Shown piece by piece: positions 1-7,060 of a stretch of DNA of 17,298 bases (positions are counted from its first letter, which is position 1; every line of letters begins with the position of its first letter). The translations under genes were made by a program, and so were the position numbers. Source of the stretch: CAYZXU01 sp964482535 (GTDB taxonomy: Bacteria; Desulfobacterota; Desulfobacteria; Desulfobacterales; BuS5); the NCBI GenBank assembly GCA_964482535.1, contig CAYZXU010000050.1, positions 1 through 17,298 of the forward strand, read 5' to 3'. Below the pieces are notes generated by a model. That model was not told the DNA's origin. It was given only the letters and a program-made list of their open reading frames with translations, and did no database searches.

Positions 1-1812
1 CTTGACCTGGTTTCCACAAAGCCCGGCGTATACATGATGAAGGATGAAAAAGGGGATGTAATATATGTCGGCAAAGCAAATAACCTGAAAAAAAGAGTTT
101 TATCCTACTTTATAAAACCTGATACAAAAAAAATTCATACAGATATAAAAACATGGGCTCTCGTAAAAAAAATTGAATCTTTTGAAACAATAATCACAGG
201 GACTGAAAACGAAGCTCTTCTTCTTGAATCAACTCTGATTAAACGTTACAAACCCCGCTATAATATAATATTAAAAGATGACAAGCGATACCCTTTCCTG
301 CAGATCGATGTTAAGAGCCAATACCCCAGAGTCTCCATAGTCAGAAAGATAGCAGACAACGATTCATTATACTTTGGTCCTTTCAGCTCTTCTTCGGCAG
401 TCCGCAATACTCTGAAAATAATTAACAGGACATTTAAACTCAGAAAGTGCAAAATCAAAAATTTTACCGGCAGATCACGGCCATGTATTAATTATCAGAT
501 GGGAACCTGTCTCGGGCCCTGTTGTCTTAAGGTTGACGATGGGCTTTACCGAGAGATTGTAAAAGAGGTTATACTGTTTCTAAAAGGAAGAACGCCCAGG
601 CTTATTAAGCAGATTAAAGTAAAAATGCTTAATGCAGCCAAACTTAAAAATTTTGAAATAGCCGCTGAACAAAGGGATAAGATTTTTGCCCTGGAAAAAA
701 TCCTTGAAAAACAGATAGCAGTTACCACTGATTTTATTGACAGGGACGTGATAGCTCTTGCCAAAAACCCTGAATTCTCTTTTATAACTTTAATGATTGT
801 CAGGGGAGGGTATCTTCATGGAATGAGACATTTTAATATTAATTCCAGCATGTCAAATGCATCAGAAATAATAGGAGCATTTATAAAACAGTACTATACA
901 AAAAAAGATTTTATTCCAGGAGAGATTCTTGTGCCCCTGATTTTTGAAGATAAAGCTCTTCTTGAAGACAGATTAAGCTCTTTAAAAAACAGAAAGGTAA
1001 AAATTATCAGGCCACTGAAAGGAGAAAAAACCCGTCTTGTTCAAATGGCATTTAAAAATGCAAATAACAGATTAAAAGAAAAAATTGAGGGGGATGCGGC
1101 TGGATTAAAAATGCTTACGCTTCTTGGAAAGCGACTTAATATGAAAAAGCTACCCAGGCATATTGAATGTTTTGATAATTCCAATATTTCCGGGGTTGAG
1201 CCTGTGGCGGGAATGGTTGTATTTATTAATGGCAGACCTGATAAATCCAAGTATAGAAAATATATTATAAAATCGGTTGATGTGCAGAATGATTATGCAT
1301 ATATGGCTGAAATTCTTAAAAGAAGATTCGGCAGGGGTGAAAAGTCCAAACCATTTCCGGATCTTGTCATGGTGGATGGTGGAAAGGGGCAGTTAAACAT
1401 AGCTGTCTTGGTTATAACTGAACTGAATCTTGATAAAAAATTTCAGATTATAGGCATTGCAAAAAAAGACAAAGAAAAGGGTGAATATGAAGATAAAATA
1501 TATATGCCCGGGCGTTTGAATCCTGTAAATTTCAGCTCCGTTAAATCAGGGACAGGTCTCCTGCTTTTTTTGCAGAGAATAAGAGACGAAGCTCATAATT
1601 TTGCGATTTCTTTTCACAGGAAACGCCGTAAAACTCTCGCAATGAAATCAGCCCTTGACGGCATATCCGGGATAGGCAAAAAAAGAAAGACTGTTTTATT
1701 AAAACACTTTGGAAGTGTTGACAAGATAAGGTCAGCCACTATTGAAGAGATAATATTTTTAAAGGGAATGAACAGAAAAGCTGCAGAATTGTTAAAAAGC
1801 GCACTTATGTAG
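1..1812 (+). CDS. uvrC: Excinuclease ABC subunit C, 5' truncated by the window edge
   Basis: UvrC makes the dual incisions around a lesion in UvrABC nucleotide excision repair in the cytoplasm. The frame is open from base 1. The codons before the first ATG (34) read LDLVSTKPGVY, the standard UvrC N-terminus, so the true start lies left of the window and the ATG at 34 is internal. Visible parts in order: the GIY-YIG nuclease domain (GVY, then YVGKA at 64-78); four cysteines in the pattern C-x11-C-x7-C-x3-C at about 448-524, which in this family bind an iron-sulfur cluster; a UVR segment near 600-700 (UvrB contact); the RNase H-like 3' nuclease domain with FDNSNISG near 1171-1194 and VMVDGGKGQ near 1369-1395; and C-terminal helix-hairpin-helix motifs (GISGIGKK, then FLKGMNRKAA). 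The TAG stop and the last ATG codon lie inside a perfect inverted repeat. Only a few N-terminal residues appear to be missing. The gene is convergent with mdh. Confidence 0.97.
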   Translation, partial: LDLVSTKPGVYMMKDEKGDVIYVGKANNLKKRVLSYFIKPDTKKIHTDIKTWALVKKIESFETIITGTENEALLLESTLIKRYKPRYNIILKDDKRYPFLQIDVKSQYPRVSIVRKIADNDSLYFGPFSSSSAVRNTLKIINRTFKLRKCKIKNFTGRSRPCINYQMGTCLGPCCLKVDDGLYREIVKEVILFLKGRTPRLIKQIKVKMLNAAKLKNFEIAAEQRDKIFALEKILEKQIAVTTDFIDRDVIALAKNPEFSFITLMIVRGGYLHGMRHFNINSSMSNASEIIGAFIKQYYTKKDFIPGEILVPLIFEDKALLEDRLSSLKNRKVKIIRPLKGEKTRLVQMAFKNANNRLKEKIEGDAAGLKMLTLLGKRLNMKKLPRHIECFDNSNISGVEPVAGMVVFINGRPDKSKYRKYIIKSVDVQNDYAYMAEILKRRFGRGEKSKPFPDLVMVDGGKGQLNIAVLVITELNLDKKFQIIGIAKKDKEKGEYEDKIYMPGRLNPVNFSSVKSGTGLLLFLQRIRDEAHNFAISFHRKRRKTLAMKSALDGISGIGKKRKTVLLKHFGSVDKIRSATIEEIIFLKGMNRKAAELLKSALM

Positions 1813-1870
1813 GGGCAGGTCCCCGTGCCTGCCCTTATTTAAGGGCAGGCACGGGGACCTGCCCCTACAT
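1807..1870. repeat. Perfect 30-bp inverted repeat (REP/MITE-like palindrome)
   Basis: Arms 1807-1836 and 1841-1870 are exact reverse complements around the 4-nt loop ATTT. The outer ends read ATGTAGGGGCAGG. The element contains the last sense codon and the TAG stop of uvrC and fills most of the uvrC/mdh convergent gap. RNA from either strand would form a very strong hairpin, so it could stop or stabilise both convergent transcripts, but no T-run follows directly on either strand. The core resembles the elements at 10130-10250 and 13124-13150, so it is read as one copy of a dispersed family. Confidence 0.93.
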
Positions 1871-1886
1871 CGGAAACCAGCAATCG

Positions 1887-1910
1887 GGTTAACCGTTAAC
1901 CAATTTTTTT
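1887..1910 (+). terminator. Weak candidate intrinsic terminator for uvrC
   Basis: On the plus strand GGTTAA-CCG-TTAACC (1887-1901) can form a 6-bp stem. After AA it is followed by seven T (1904-1910). The stem is AT-rich and the T-run also encodes the last lysines of mdh on the other strand, so the fit may be chance. The stronger palindrome at 1807-1870 lies just upstream. Confidence 0.25.
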
Positions 1911-2828
1911 CATAACATCAACAAGCTCTTTAACCGCTTCGGCTGACTTATCCAAAGAAGCCTGCTCTTCATCGGTCAGGGATATCTCAATAACTTCCTC
2001 TATGCCATTTGCTCCCAGCTTGACAGGAACACCTATGAACAGATCCTTTATTCCGTATTCCCCTTCAAGCAGGGCAGCGCAGGGCAGAATTTTTTTCTTG
2101 TCCTTAATTATCGCTTCAGCCATTTCAACTGCTGCTGATGCCGGCGCATAATATGCGCTCCCTGTTTTAAGCAGACTCACTATTTCAGCTCCGCCTGTCC
2201 TTGTTCTTTCAACAAGAGCATCAATTTTTTCTTTGGGAAGCAGTTCAGTAAGAGGAATGCCTGCAACTGTGGAATATCGTGGAAGAGGAACCATTGTATC
2301 TCCATGCCCTCCAAGAACAAATGCATGGGTATTTTCCACAGAGACATTCAGTTCCATTGAAATAAATGCTCTGAACCTCGCGGCATCCAGAACACCTGCC
2401 ATTCCTATTACTCTGTTTTTGGGGAATCCGCTTTCATTATAAGCCACATGGCACATGGCATCGAGAGGATTGCTTATAATTATTATTATACTATTGGGAG
2501 AAAGTTCTATCACCTGTTTTGTTACACTCTTCATTATCCCGGCATTTGTTTTTAAAAGATCGTCACGGCTCATGCCCGGTTTTCTTGGTATGCCTGCAGT
2601 GATAATAATAATATCGGATCCTGCTGATTCTGCATAACTGTTTGTACCTGTAATAGATGCATCATGTTTCTCAATGGGAGCAGCTTCGGAAAGATCAAGG
2701 GCTTTGCCCTGTGGCACACCTTCAACAATATCTATCAGTACAACATCGCACAACTCTTTTTCAGCCAAACGCTGGGCAACCGTTGCCCCGACATTACCGG
2801 CTCCTATCACTGAAACTTTTCTGTCCAT
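1896..2828 (-). CDS. mdh: NAD-dependent malate dehydrogenase (LDH-like family)
   Basis: Interconverts malate and oxaloacetate with NAD in the TCA cycle, in the cytoplasm. At 310 aa it has the usual length of the tetrameric, LDH-like bacterial MDHs. Motifs: Rossmann GAGNVG at 9-14; acidic Asp33 ending strand 2, favouring NAD over NADP; mobile loop PRKPGMSRDD at 81-90 with Arg82 at the position that is Gln in lactate dehydrogenases, so malate is the expected substrate; Arg88 and Arg151 for substrate carboxylates; the Asp148/His175 catalytic pair, with His175 in GGHGDTMVPL. The start is supported by AGGAG about 10 nt upstream. The gene is monocistronic and convergent with uvrC, with its own promoter at 2890-2917. 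The TAA stop lies in a small GTTAAC palindrome. Confidence 0.97.
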   Translation of the reverse strand: MDRKVSVIGAGNVGATVAQRLAEKELCDVVLIDIVEGVPQGKALDLSEAAPIEKHDASITGTNSYAESAGSDIIIITAGIPRKPGMSRDDLLKTNAGIMKSVTKQVIELSPNSIIIIISNPLDAMCHVAYNESGFPKNRVIGMAGVLDAARFRAFISMELNVSVENTHAFVLGGHGDTMVPLPRYSTVAGIPLTELLPKEKIDALVERTRTGGAEIVSLLKTGSAYYAPASAAVEMAEAIIKDKKKILPCAALLEGEYGIKDLFIGVPVKLGANGIEEVIEISLTDEEQASLDKSAEAVKELVDVMKKIG

Positions 2829-2889
2829 AATTCAAATTCTCCTTTTGTTGATATTTGCAACATCAATTTAATATTTTCTAAATCTGACC

Positions 2890-2917
2890 ATAATATAATA
2901 TTGATTCATCCTGTCAA
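2890..2917 (-). promoter_or_regulatory. Sigma-70-type promoter for mdh
   Basis: On the minus strand a perfect TTGACA (2912-2917) is followed after 16 nt by TATTAT (2890-2895). Transcription would start near 2883, giving a leader of about 55 nt that ends in AAGGAG before the mdh ATG. The site is divergent from the gene at 3106. Confidence 0.65.
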
Positions 2918-2990
2918 TATGATTATAATCAACTTAGGGTTTGCTCAAAAATAAGTTCGCAATTTTAAGGGAGGTACTGCTTCTAAACAG

Positions 2991-3020
2991 TTGACTTTTT
3001 ATATAAAAAGCAGGATAAAT
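2991..3020 (+). promoter_or_regulatory. Possible promoter for the 3106 signalling block
   Basis: TTGACT at 2991-2996 is followed after 17 nt by GATAAA (3014-3019), or after 18 nt by ATAAAT (3015-3020). The -35 is good and the -10 weak. It lies about 85-110 nt ahead of the first gene of the block. The rest of the 2829-3105 gap shows no ORF, tRNA or convincing hairpin. Confidence 0.35.
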
Positions 3021-3105
3021 GTTTGCATAATTCAAAAAAGTCTCTTTCATTAATTAATTTGTATTAGGAGACAGTAAACTTTTCTGCAAAGCATTGAGGT
3101 TGGAT

Positions 3106-4116
3106 ATGGATATTATTAAACATATTAAAAAAAATTTGGAAGAAGCTGAAATCTACACCACACAGGGTCTCCTTACGGAAGCAAAGGAAAAATACAATCA
3201 TGCTTTACAGATATTTATTAAAAATAAACATATAAAGAACAGAGAAAAGTTTATAGATGTAATAAAAAATAAAATTTCCTGCATTGATAATGATATAGAA
3301 AGCATGGAAAATAGTTCAGTTGCCCCTGAAATTTCTTCAAGGGCGCAAAATCTGATCAAAAAACTTTTTTCTTTTTCAAAGGATAATGATGAAGACAGTG
3401 CATCCCTTGAAGGTGCCATAGCCATGGCAAAATTTGGTCAGTTTGAAAGAGCAATGGCGGAATTTAAGGGATTGTTAAAAAAAGAAACAGTAAAATTTGA
3501 GGCAGCTAAAAATATTTTGCGATGCCTTTTTGCAATTTCTTCTATTAACGAAGCTGTTACACAATTCAAACAATGGGAATCCAGCAGCATATTCACACCA
3601 ATGCAGATAGACAAGCTGCGTATCTTTCTTGAAGATAGATTGTCAAAAAAAGATAATGCTGTTACTATTGATGACCTGGAAAAAAGTGAAAACAAGAAAA
3701 AATCAATAGATATCCCGGAAAAAGAAGCTGATAAACCTTTAGGTAAAAGTTCTGAACTTATTGATGAAGAAACCATGGAAGATAATTTTGCTGCAACCTT
3801 TGAGTCGCAGATTCCTGATGATGAGGTGCTTGATATCAGTTCCATGGGTATAGTATTAAAAAAAGGGCCGGAAAAAGGCAGTCTCGTTGAAATAGATGTC
3901 AGTTTTCAGTCAGGAAATATTATAAATTTTTTGATATCAAAAACTGAAACAACTCTGCTGGAAAATTTGAAGCCTGGAACTCATTTTGATGAAGTTCAAT
4001 TTTATTCACCCATTGCCATGTTTAAAGGGGCATGTATAGTAACAGGGATGACAAATATTGAATCAGGGCCAAAACAGGGAGAGTATAATGTTGAAATAAA
4101 AATAATGAAAAGTTGA
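3106..4116 (+). CDS. TPR-like protein with cryptic PilZ-like C-terminal domain
   Basis: I do not recognise a named gene. The ATG at 3106 (336 aa) is preferred over the TTG at 3094 because TGAGG (3095-3099) sits 6 nt before it, while the TTG has no ribosome binding site. Residues 1-60 form a charged helical hairpin typical of TPR/MIT-like bundles (EAKEKYNHALQIF), and a second TPR-like segment lies near 102-125 (AIAMAKFGQFERAMAEFKGL). Residues of about 180-238 are an acidic, lysine-rich, probably disordered linker. The C-terminus (about 240-336) is beta-rich and contains DISSMG at 243-248, which matches the DxSxxG half of the PilZ c-di-GMP motif; no RxxxR half precedes it. No signal peptide or membrane segment, so cytoplasmic. 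It lies 109 nt ahead of an MglA-like GTPase on the same strand, which suggests an adaptor in that pathway (inference). Confidence 0.7.
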   Translation: MDIIKHIKKNLEEAEIYTTQGLLTEAKEKYNHALQIFIKNKHIKNREKFIDVIKNKISCIDNDIESMENSSVAPEISSRAQNLIKKLFSFSKDNDEDSASLEGAIAMAKFGQFERAMAEFKGLLKKETVKFEAAKNILRCLFAISSINEAVTQFKQWESSSIFTPMQIDKLRIFLEDRLSKKDNAVTIDDLEKSENKKKSIDIPEKEADKPLGKSSELIDEETMEDNFAATFESQIPDDEVLDISSMGIVLKKGPEKGSLVEIDVSFQSGNIINFLISKTETTLLENLKPGTHFDEVQFYSPIAMFKGACIVTGMTNIESGPKQGEYNVEIKIMKS

Positions 4117-4225
4117 TGGTGTCGCAAAAAGTTTCCATCTACCGGGTTATTCGGTTTTACTATTCTATTTATTGACCTACCATAATACATAATTTGTTAC
4201 CTTTGTTTGCCTTGGAGTGAAAAAT

Positions 4226-4840
4226 ATGGCTATTTTTAATTTAAAAAAACGGGAGATTGAATGCAAAATCGTATATTACGGTCCCGGCAGATGCGGTAAA
4301 ACAACAAACCTTGAGAATATTTTCAAATCCTATCAAAAGCAAATTACAGGAGAGATGGTTTCAATAAATACCGAGGGAGACAGAACTCTTTTTTTTGATT
4401 TTCTCCCCATGGGTTTAGGCAAAATCAGGGGGTGTGATGTCCGCGTCCAGCTTTATACTGTTCCAGGTCAGATCAAGTATAGTTCAACGAGAAAGATGGT
4501 TTTACGCGGAGTAGACGGGGTTGTCTTTGTTGCGGATTCACTTGAAGTAAGGCGTGAAAAGAATATGATTTCATTGAAAGATCTGCAAAAAAATCTCAAG
4601 GAATATGGCTTGAAAATTAATAAAATACCCCTCGTAATACAATTTAATAAAAGAGATCTTGCAGATCAGTGTATCCCGATTATGACAGTTGAAAAAATGG
4701 AAAGGGATTTAAACAGGCAGTTGAAAGTTTCTTCTTTTCCTGCCAGCGCTGTTACCGGTAAAGGCGTGGGATTAACCCTTAAGGAAATTTTGAAGCTGAC
4801 GCTCCAGTCTCTACAAAAACAGTTAAAATGGGCAGAATAA
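4226..4840 (+). CDS. mglA: MglA-family small Ras-like GTPase
   Basis: A bacterial Ras-like GTPase; family members control cell polarity, gliding and type IV pilus switching by cycling between GTP and GDP forms. The ATG at 4226 (204 aa) is chosen because GGAG (4214-4217) is 8 nt upstream; the GTG at 4217 overlaps that site. Motifs: P-loop GPGRCGKT at 19-26; switch I with Arg53-Thr54, the MglA-type intrinsic Arg finger; TVPGQ at 78-82, whose Pro replaces the usual Asp of DxxG, a hallmark of MglA; NKRD at 141-144 for guanine; SAV near 174-176. From memory these residues fall at the same numbers as in Myxococcus xanthus MglA (Gly21, Arg53, Thr54, Gln82). No mglB (roadblock GAP) is in the window. 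The next gene, encoding a PATAN/cNMP protein, starts 9 nt after the stop, so co-translation and shared function are likely. Confidence 0.92.
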   Translation: MAIFNLKKREIECKIVYYGPGRCGKTTNLENIFKSYQKQITGEMVSINTEGDRTLFFDFLPMGLGKIRGCDVRVQLYTVPGQIKYSSTRKMVLRGVDGVVFVADSLEVRREKNMISLKDLQKNLKEYGLKINKIPLVIQFNKRDLADQCIPIMTVEKMERDLNRQLKVSSFPASAVTGKGVGLTLKEILKLTLQSLQKQLKWAE

Positions 4841-4849
4841 ATATTTCTT

Positions 4850-6001
4850 ATGAACAACAGTGAAATTGTATTTTCAGGCGATCTGAAATTTCTTAACCTT
4901 GCTGATATTATGCAAATTCTTGGAACTAACGGCAGTTCAGGAGTTTTGCGCATTATAAGCAGATATATCTCGGAACCTGGACTTATTTATTTTAAAAACG
5001 GTGATCCTGTAAATGCAAAAAACGAGACTTTAACAGGCATTGATGCAGTTTTCTCTTTTTTTGGATGGACTGAAGGGCATTTTGAATTCAGCATTGAAAA
5101 ATTTGATATCCCCACGGTTGTTAATCAGACCAGAATGGAGATTATTCTCAATGGAATAAAAATGCTGGACGATGGTTTTATAGAAAAAGTAGGGGCTGTT
5201 TCCTTTGAGGATAAAACTTCAGATAAATCTAAAAAAACTTCTATCCCTGTAATCAAGGGCACCCTTGTTGACTATATGTATGTTGTTGATGAAGAAGAAT
5301 TCTTTGATGGTGAAACAATAATTGAAAAAGGTAAACATGGCGGCTGGATTTGGGTAATATTAGAGGGTGTTGTTAATATTTTTAAAGATACCCCCCAGGG
5401 ACAGATTACAGTACTTAAATTAGGAGATGGTTCATTTATAGGTAATATATCTTCATTTGTTGTTAGAGAGAGTGTCCGGGGTTTTACTGCTGTTTCATCA
5501 GGAAATGTTCAACTCGGCGTTCTTGATTCACAAACTCTTTCCAACGAATTTTCATGCCTTTCTGAAGATTTTAAAATCTTTTTACATGCCCTTGATAATA
5601 GATTAAACCTTGTTATAAACGAGTCCGGAAATAAATTAATTAAAAATATTAACTCCGATGATCTAATTAAAAACAAAAAGCTTTTGATTAAACAGGGGAA
5701 GGCTGAGGATAAACTTTATGCTATTACCCAGGGAAAAGCAGTTATAGTTACAAAAACACCCAACGGTTATATGCCGCTTATTTCCATAGGCAAGGGTGAT
5801 TTTTTTGGCGGTCTCCCCTTTCTTCAAACAGGGATGGAGCCTGACAACGCTTCTGTTTTCGGCTCAGATGATTTAAAAGTAAAGACCTTTGACGTTGATA
5901 AATTGCAGGAAGAGTTTAACAGGGTTTCACCAACTTTAAAAAAAATTATTGAGAACACTGCAACAAGTATTTTAGGAATCATCATGGCGATAAATAAGTG
6001 A
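4850..6001 (+). CDS. PATAN (DUF4388) protein with two degenerate cyclic-nucleotide-binding folds
   Basis: 383 aa, cytoplasmic, no signal peptide. N-terminal PATAN/DUF4388 domain at about 8-105: GDLKFLNLADIMQILG, then SGVLRI, an IYFKNGDPVNA turn and FFGWTEGHFEF, all typical of that family. Two cNMP/CRP-like beta-rolls follow at about 138-228 and 268-355. The first has a phosphate-cassette-like stretch FIGNISSFVVRES (196-208) with Asn199 where cyclic-nucleotide binders have Glu. The second (DFFGGLPFLQTG) lacks both the Glu and the Arg. Ligand binding is therefore doubtful, and the folds may act as protein-interaction modules. It starts 9 nt after the MglA-like gene with a weak ribosome binding site, suggesting translational coupling. 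PATAN domains are found in two-component and polarity regulators, so an effector or regulator of the GTPase is the best guess (inference). Confidence 0.82.
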   Translation: MNNSEIVFSGDLKFLNLADIMQILGTNGSSGVLRIISRYISEPGLIYFKNGDPVNAKNETLTGIDAVFSFFGWTEGHFEFSIEKFDIPTVVNQTRMEIILNGIKMLDDGFIEKVGAVSFEDKTSDKSKKTSIPVIKGTLVDYMYVVDEEEFFDGETIIEKGKHGGWIWVILEGVVNIFKDTPQGQITVLKLGDGSFIGNISSFVVRESVRGFTAVSSGNVQLGVLDSQTLSNEFSCLSEDFKIFLHALDNRLNLVINESGNKLIKNINSDDLIKNKKLLIKQGKAEDKLYAITQGKAVIVTKTPNGYMPLISIGKGDFFGGLPFLQTGMEPDNASVFGSDDLKVKTFDVDKLQEEFNRVSPTLKKIIENTATSILGIIMAINK

Positions 6002-6028
6002 TAAAGCGGTTGACAGTTTGCGGTTATC

Positions 6029-6063
6029 GTCATTCCCCGCAGGTGGGAATGACATGTTTTTTT
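6029..6063 (+). terminator. Hairpin plus T-run after the PATAN/cNMP gene
   Basis: Arms GTCATTCCC (6029-6037) and GGGAATGAC (6045-6053) enclose a 7-nt loop. Three bases later comes a run of seven T (6057-6063). This has the form of an intrinsic terminator 28 nt after the stop at 6001. The same GTCATTCCC...GGGAATGAC palindrome also resembles a common REP-type element, so it may be a repeat acting as a terminator. It would separate the GTPase operon from the PilZ gene. Confidence 0.55.
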
Positions 6064-6092
6064 GCATAAAAAATGGCCAGGAAAATAAAAAA

Positions 6093-6434
6093 ATGAGAGA
6101 AGAAAAAAGAAAATATAAAAGATCTGATTTGTTTAATCTTGTTTCTTTTACATGTATTGACGAAAAAGATGATATTATTCAACAGGGTATGGGGAGAACC
6201 TTGAACATAACCGAGGCAGGCATTCTTCTTGAAATCCATGTTGATATTGAGCCTAAGCAGATATCTTTTATTACAATCGGGTTTGATGATGATACTCTTG
6301 ATCTCAAAGGAAAAGTTGTTTACTGCAATAAGAGCAAAGAAAATAAATTTGAAGTGGGTATCCAGTTCCTTAAAACAGGCAAAGCTGATATTTTAATTTT
6401 AAGACAGTATATTAAATTTTTTGAAAATAAATGA
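6093..6434 (+). CDS. PilZ-domain protein
   Basis: A 113-aa stand-alone PilZ protein, a small cytoplasmic cyclic-di-GMP receptor. An in-frame TTG at 6018 would start inside the upstream hairpin region. The ATG at 6093 is preferred because AGGA (6079-6082) lies 10 nt upstream and the product then begins MREEKRKYKR, the usual PilZ opening. The c-di-GMP motif has both halves: RxxxR at Arg6-Arg10 and NxTxxG at 38-43 (Asn38, Thr40, Gly43), where Thr replaces the commoner Ser. The barrel ends with KFEVGIQF. The stop overlaps the next ATG by 4 nt (ATGA at 6431-6434), so it is translationally coupled to the phosphoesterase. Its position just after the MglA-like block suggests c-di-GMP input to motility or surface behaviour (inference). 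Confidence 0.88.
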   Translation: MREEKRKYKRSDLFNLVSFTCIDEKDDIIQQGMGRTLNITEAGILLEIHVDIEPKQISFITIGFDDDTLDLKGKVVYCNKSKENKFEVGIQFLKTGKADILILRQYIKFFENK

Positions 6435-6910
6435 AGATAGGCGTAATATCCGACACCCACCTGTATGTTCCTTCAAAAGAATTATATGGTTTGATGGATG
6501 GAATCTTTTCGGACGTTTCCATGGTGCTGCATGCAGGCGATTTAACAGGTTTAGACATCCTGGATGCATTTACAGAAACCAGGCTGTTTGCCGTATCAGG
6601 GAATATGGATTCTTATGATGTAATAGACATGTTTCCTGTAAAGAGGGTAGTCGAAGTTGAGGGTTTACGAATAGGCCTTATACACGGTTTTGGTTTTTAC
6701 GGAAACATTGAAGACGGAATAAGGAATAGTTTTTCCAATGTTGATGCCATAGTGTACGGTCATACACATAAACCTGCAAATCATGTTAAAGACGGGGTAT
6801 TAATGTTTAACCCTGGAGCTTTTTCAGGTTCATCTTCGGCAAAAGCCGGCAGGTCAGTGGGTATTCTTACAATAGACAAGGGAATTACAGGCAAAATTAT
6901 AAACCTATAG
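6431..6910 (+). CDS. MJ0936/YfcE-family metallophosphoesterase
   Basis: 159 aa, the size of the YfcE/MJ0936 class of calcineurin-like phosphodiesterases, which use two divalent metals. Metal ligands in order: SDTH with Asp8 and His10, HAGD with Asp37, SGNMD with Asn58, His85 in LIHG, and GHTH with His111 and His113. All family motifs are present, so it should be active. The physiological substrate of this family is generally unsettled and cannot be read here. It overlaps the PilZ gene by 4 nt. The coupling raises the possibility of a role in nucleotide second-messenger signalling, but coupling alone does not show it. Confidence 0.9.
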   Translation: MKIGVISDTHLYVPSKELYGLMDGIFSDVSMVLHAGDLTGLDILDAFTETRLFAVSGNMDSYDVIDMFPVKRVVEVEGLRIGLIHGFGFYGNIEDGIRNSFSNVDAIVYGHTHKPANHVKDGVLMFNPGAFSGSSSAKAGRSVGILTIDKGITGKIINL

Positions 6911-6925
6911 ACGGAAATTTATAAT

Positions 6926-7018
6926 TGGTGGATTCGTCGCTACACTCCTTAATCCACCCTACAATTTTATATAAAAGTTGGTAGTTTGTAGGGTGGATTA
7001 AGCGAAGCGAATCCACCA
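6926..7018. repeat. Pair of palindromic elements in inverted orientation
   Basis: Copy 1 (6926-6963) starts TGGTGGATTCG and ends AATCCACCCTACA. Copy 2 (6987-7018) is its imperfect reverse complement, starting TGTAGGGTGGATTAAGCG. Each copy is itself palindromic (GGTGGATT/AATCCACC), and together they could fold into one long imperfect stem. The centre of copy 1 (GTCGCTACACTCC) has diverged from that of copy 2. A third copy lies at 10074-10104. The pair fills the gap between the phosphoesterase and purC and ends 42 nt before the purC start, so it may lie in the purC leader. Confidence 0.88.
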
Positions 7019-7060
7019 AAAAGCAATGAGTTTGTAAATTTCTGATAAATGGAAACTGAT

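Noticed and set aside
34..36. ATG at 34 as the start of uvrC
   Set aside because: The frame is open to base 1 and the upstream codons encode the conserved STKPGVY of UvrC, so this ATG is internal.
3438..3845. 135-aa minus-strand ORF opposite the TPR-like gene
   Set aside because: Ser- and Leu-rich translation typical of an antisense shadow.
4117..4225. Possible promoter with TTGACC (4172-4177) or a short ACCG/CGGT hairpin before the MglA-like gene
   Set aside because: At 17-nt spacing the -10 reads TGTTAC, and the hairpin stem is only 4 bp; neither is convincing. The gene may be read through from 3106.
6421..6618. 65-aa ORF overlapping the phosphoesterase start in another frame
   Set aside because: The overlapping frame encodes the intact SDTH and HAGD metal motifs; this one shows none.
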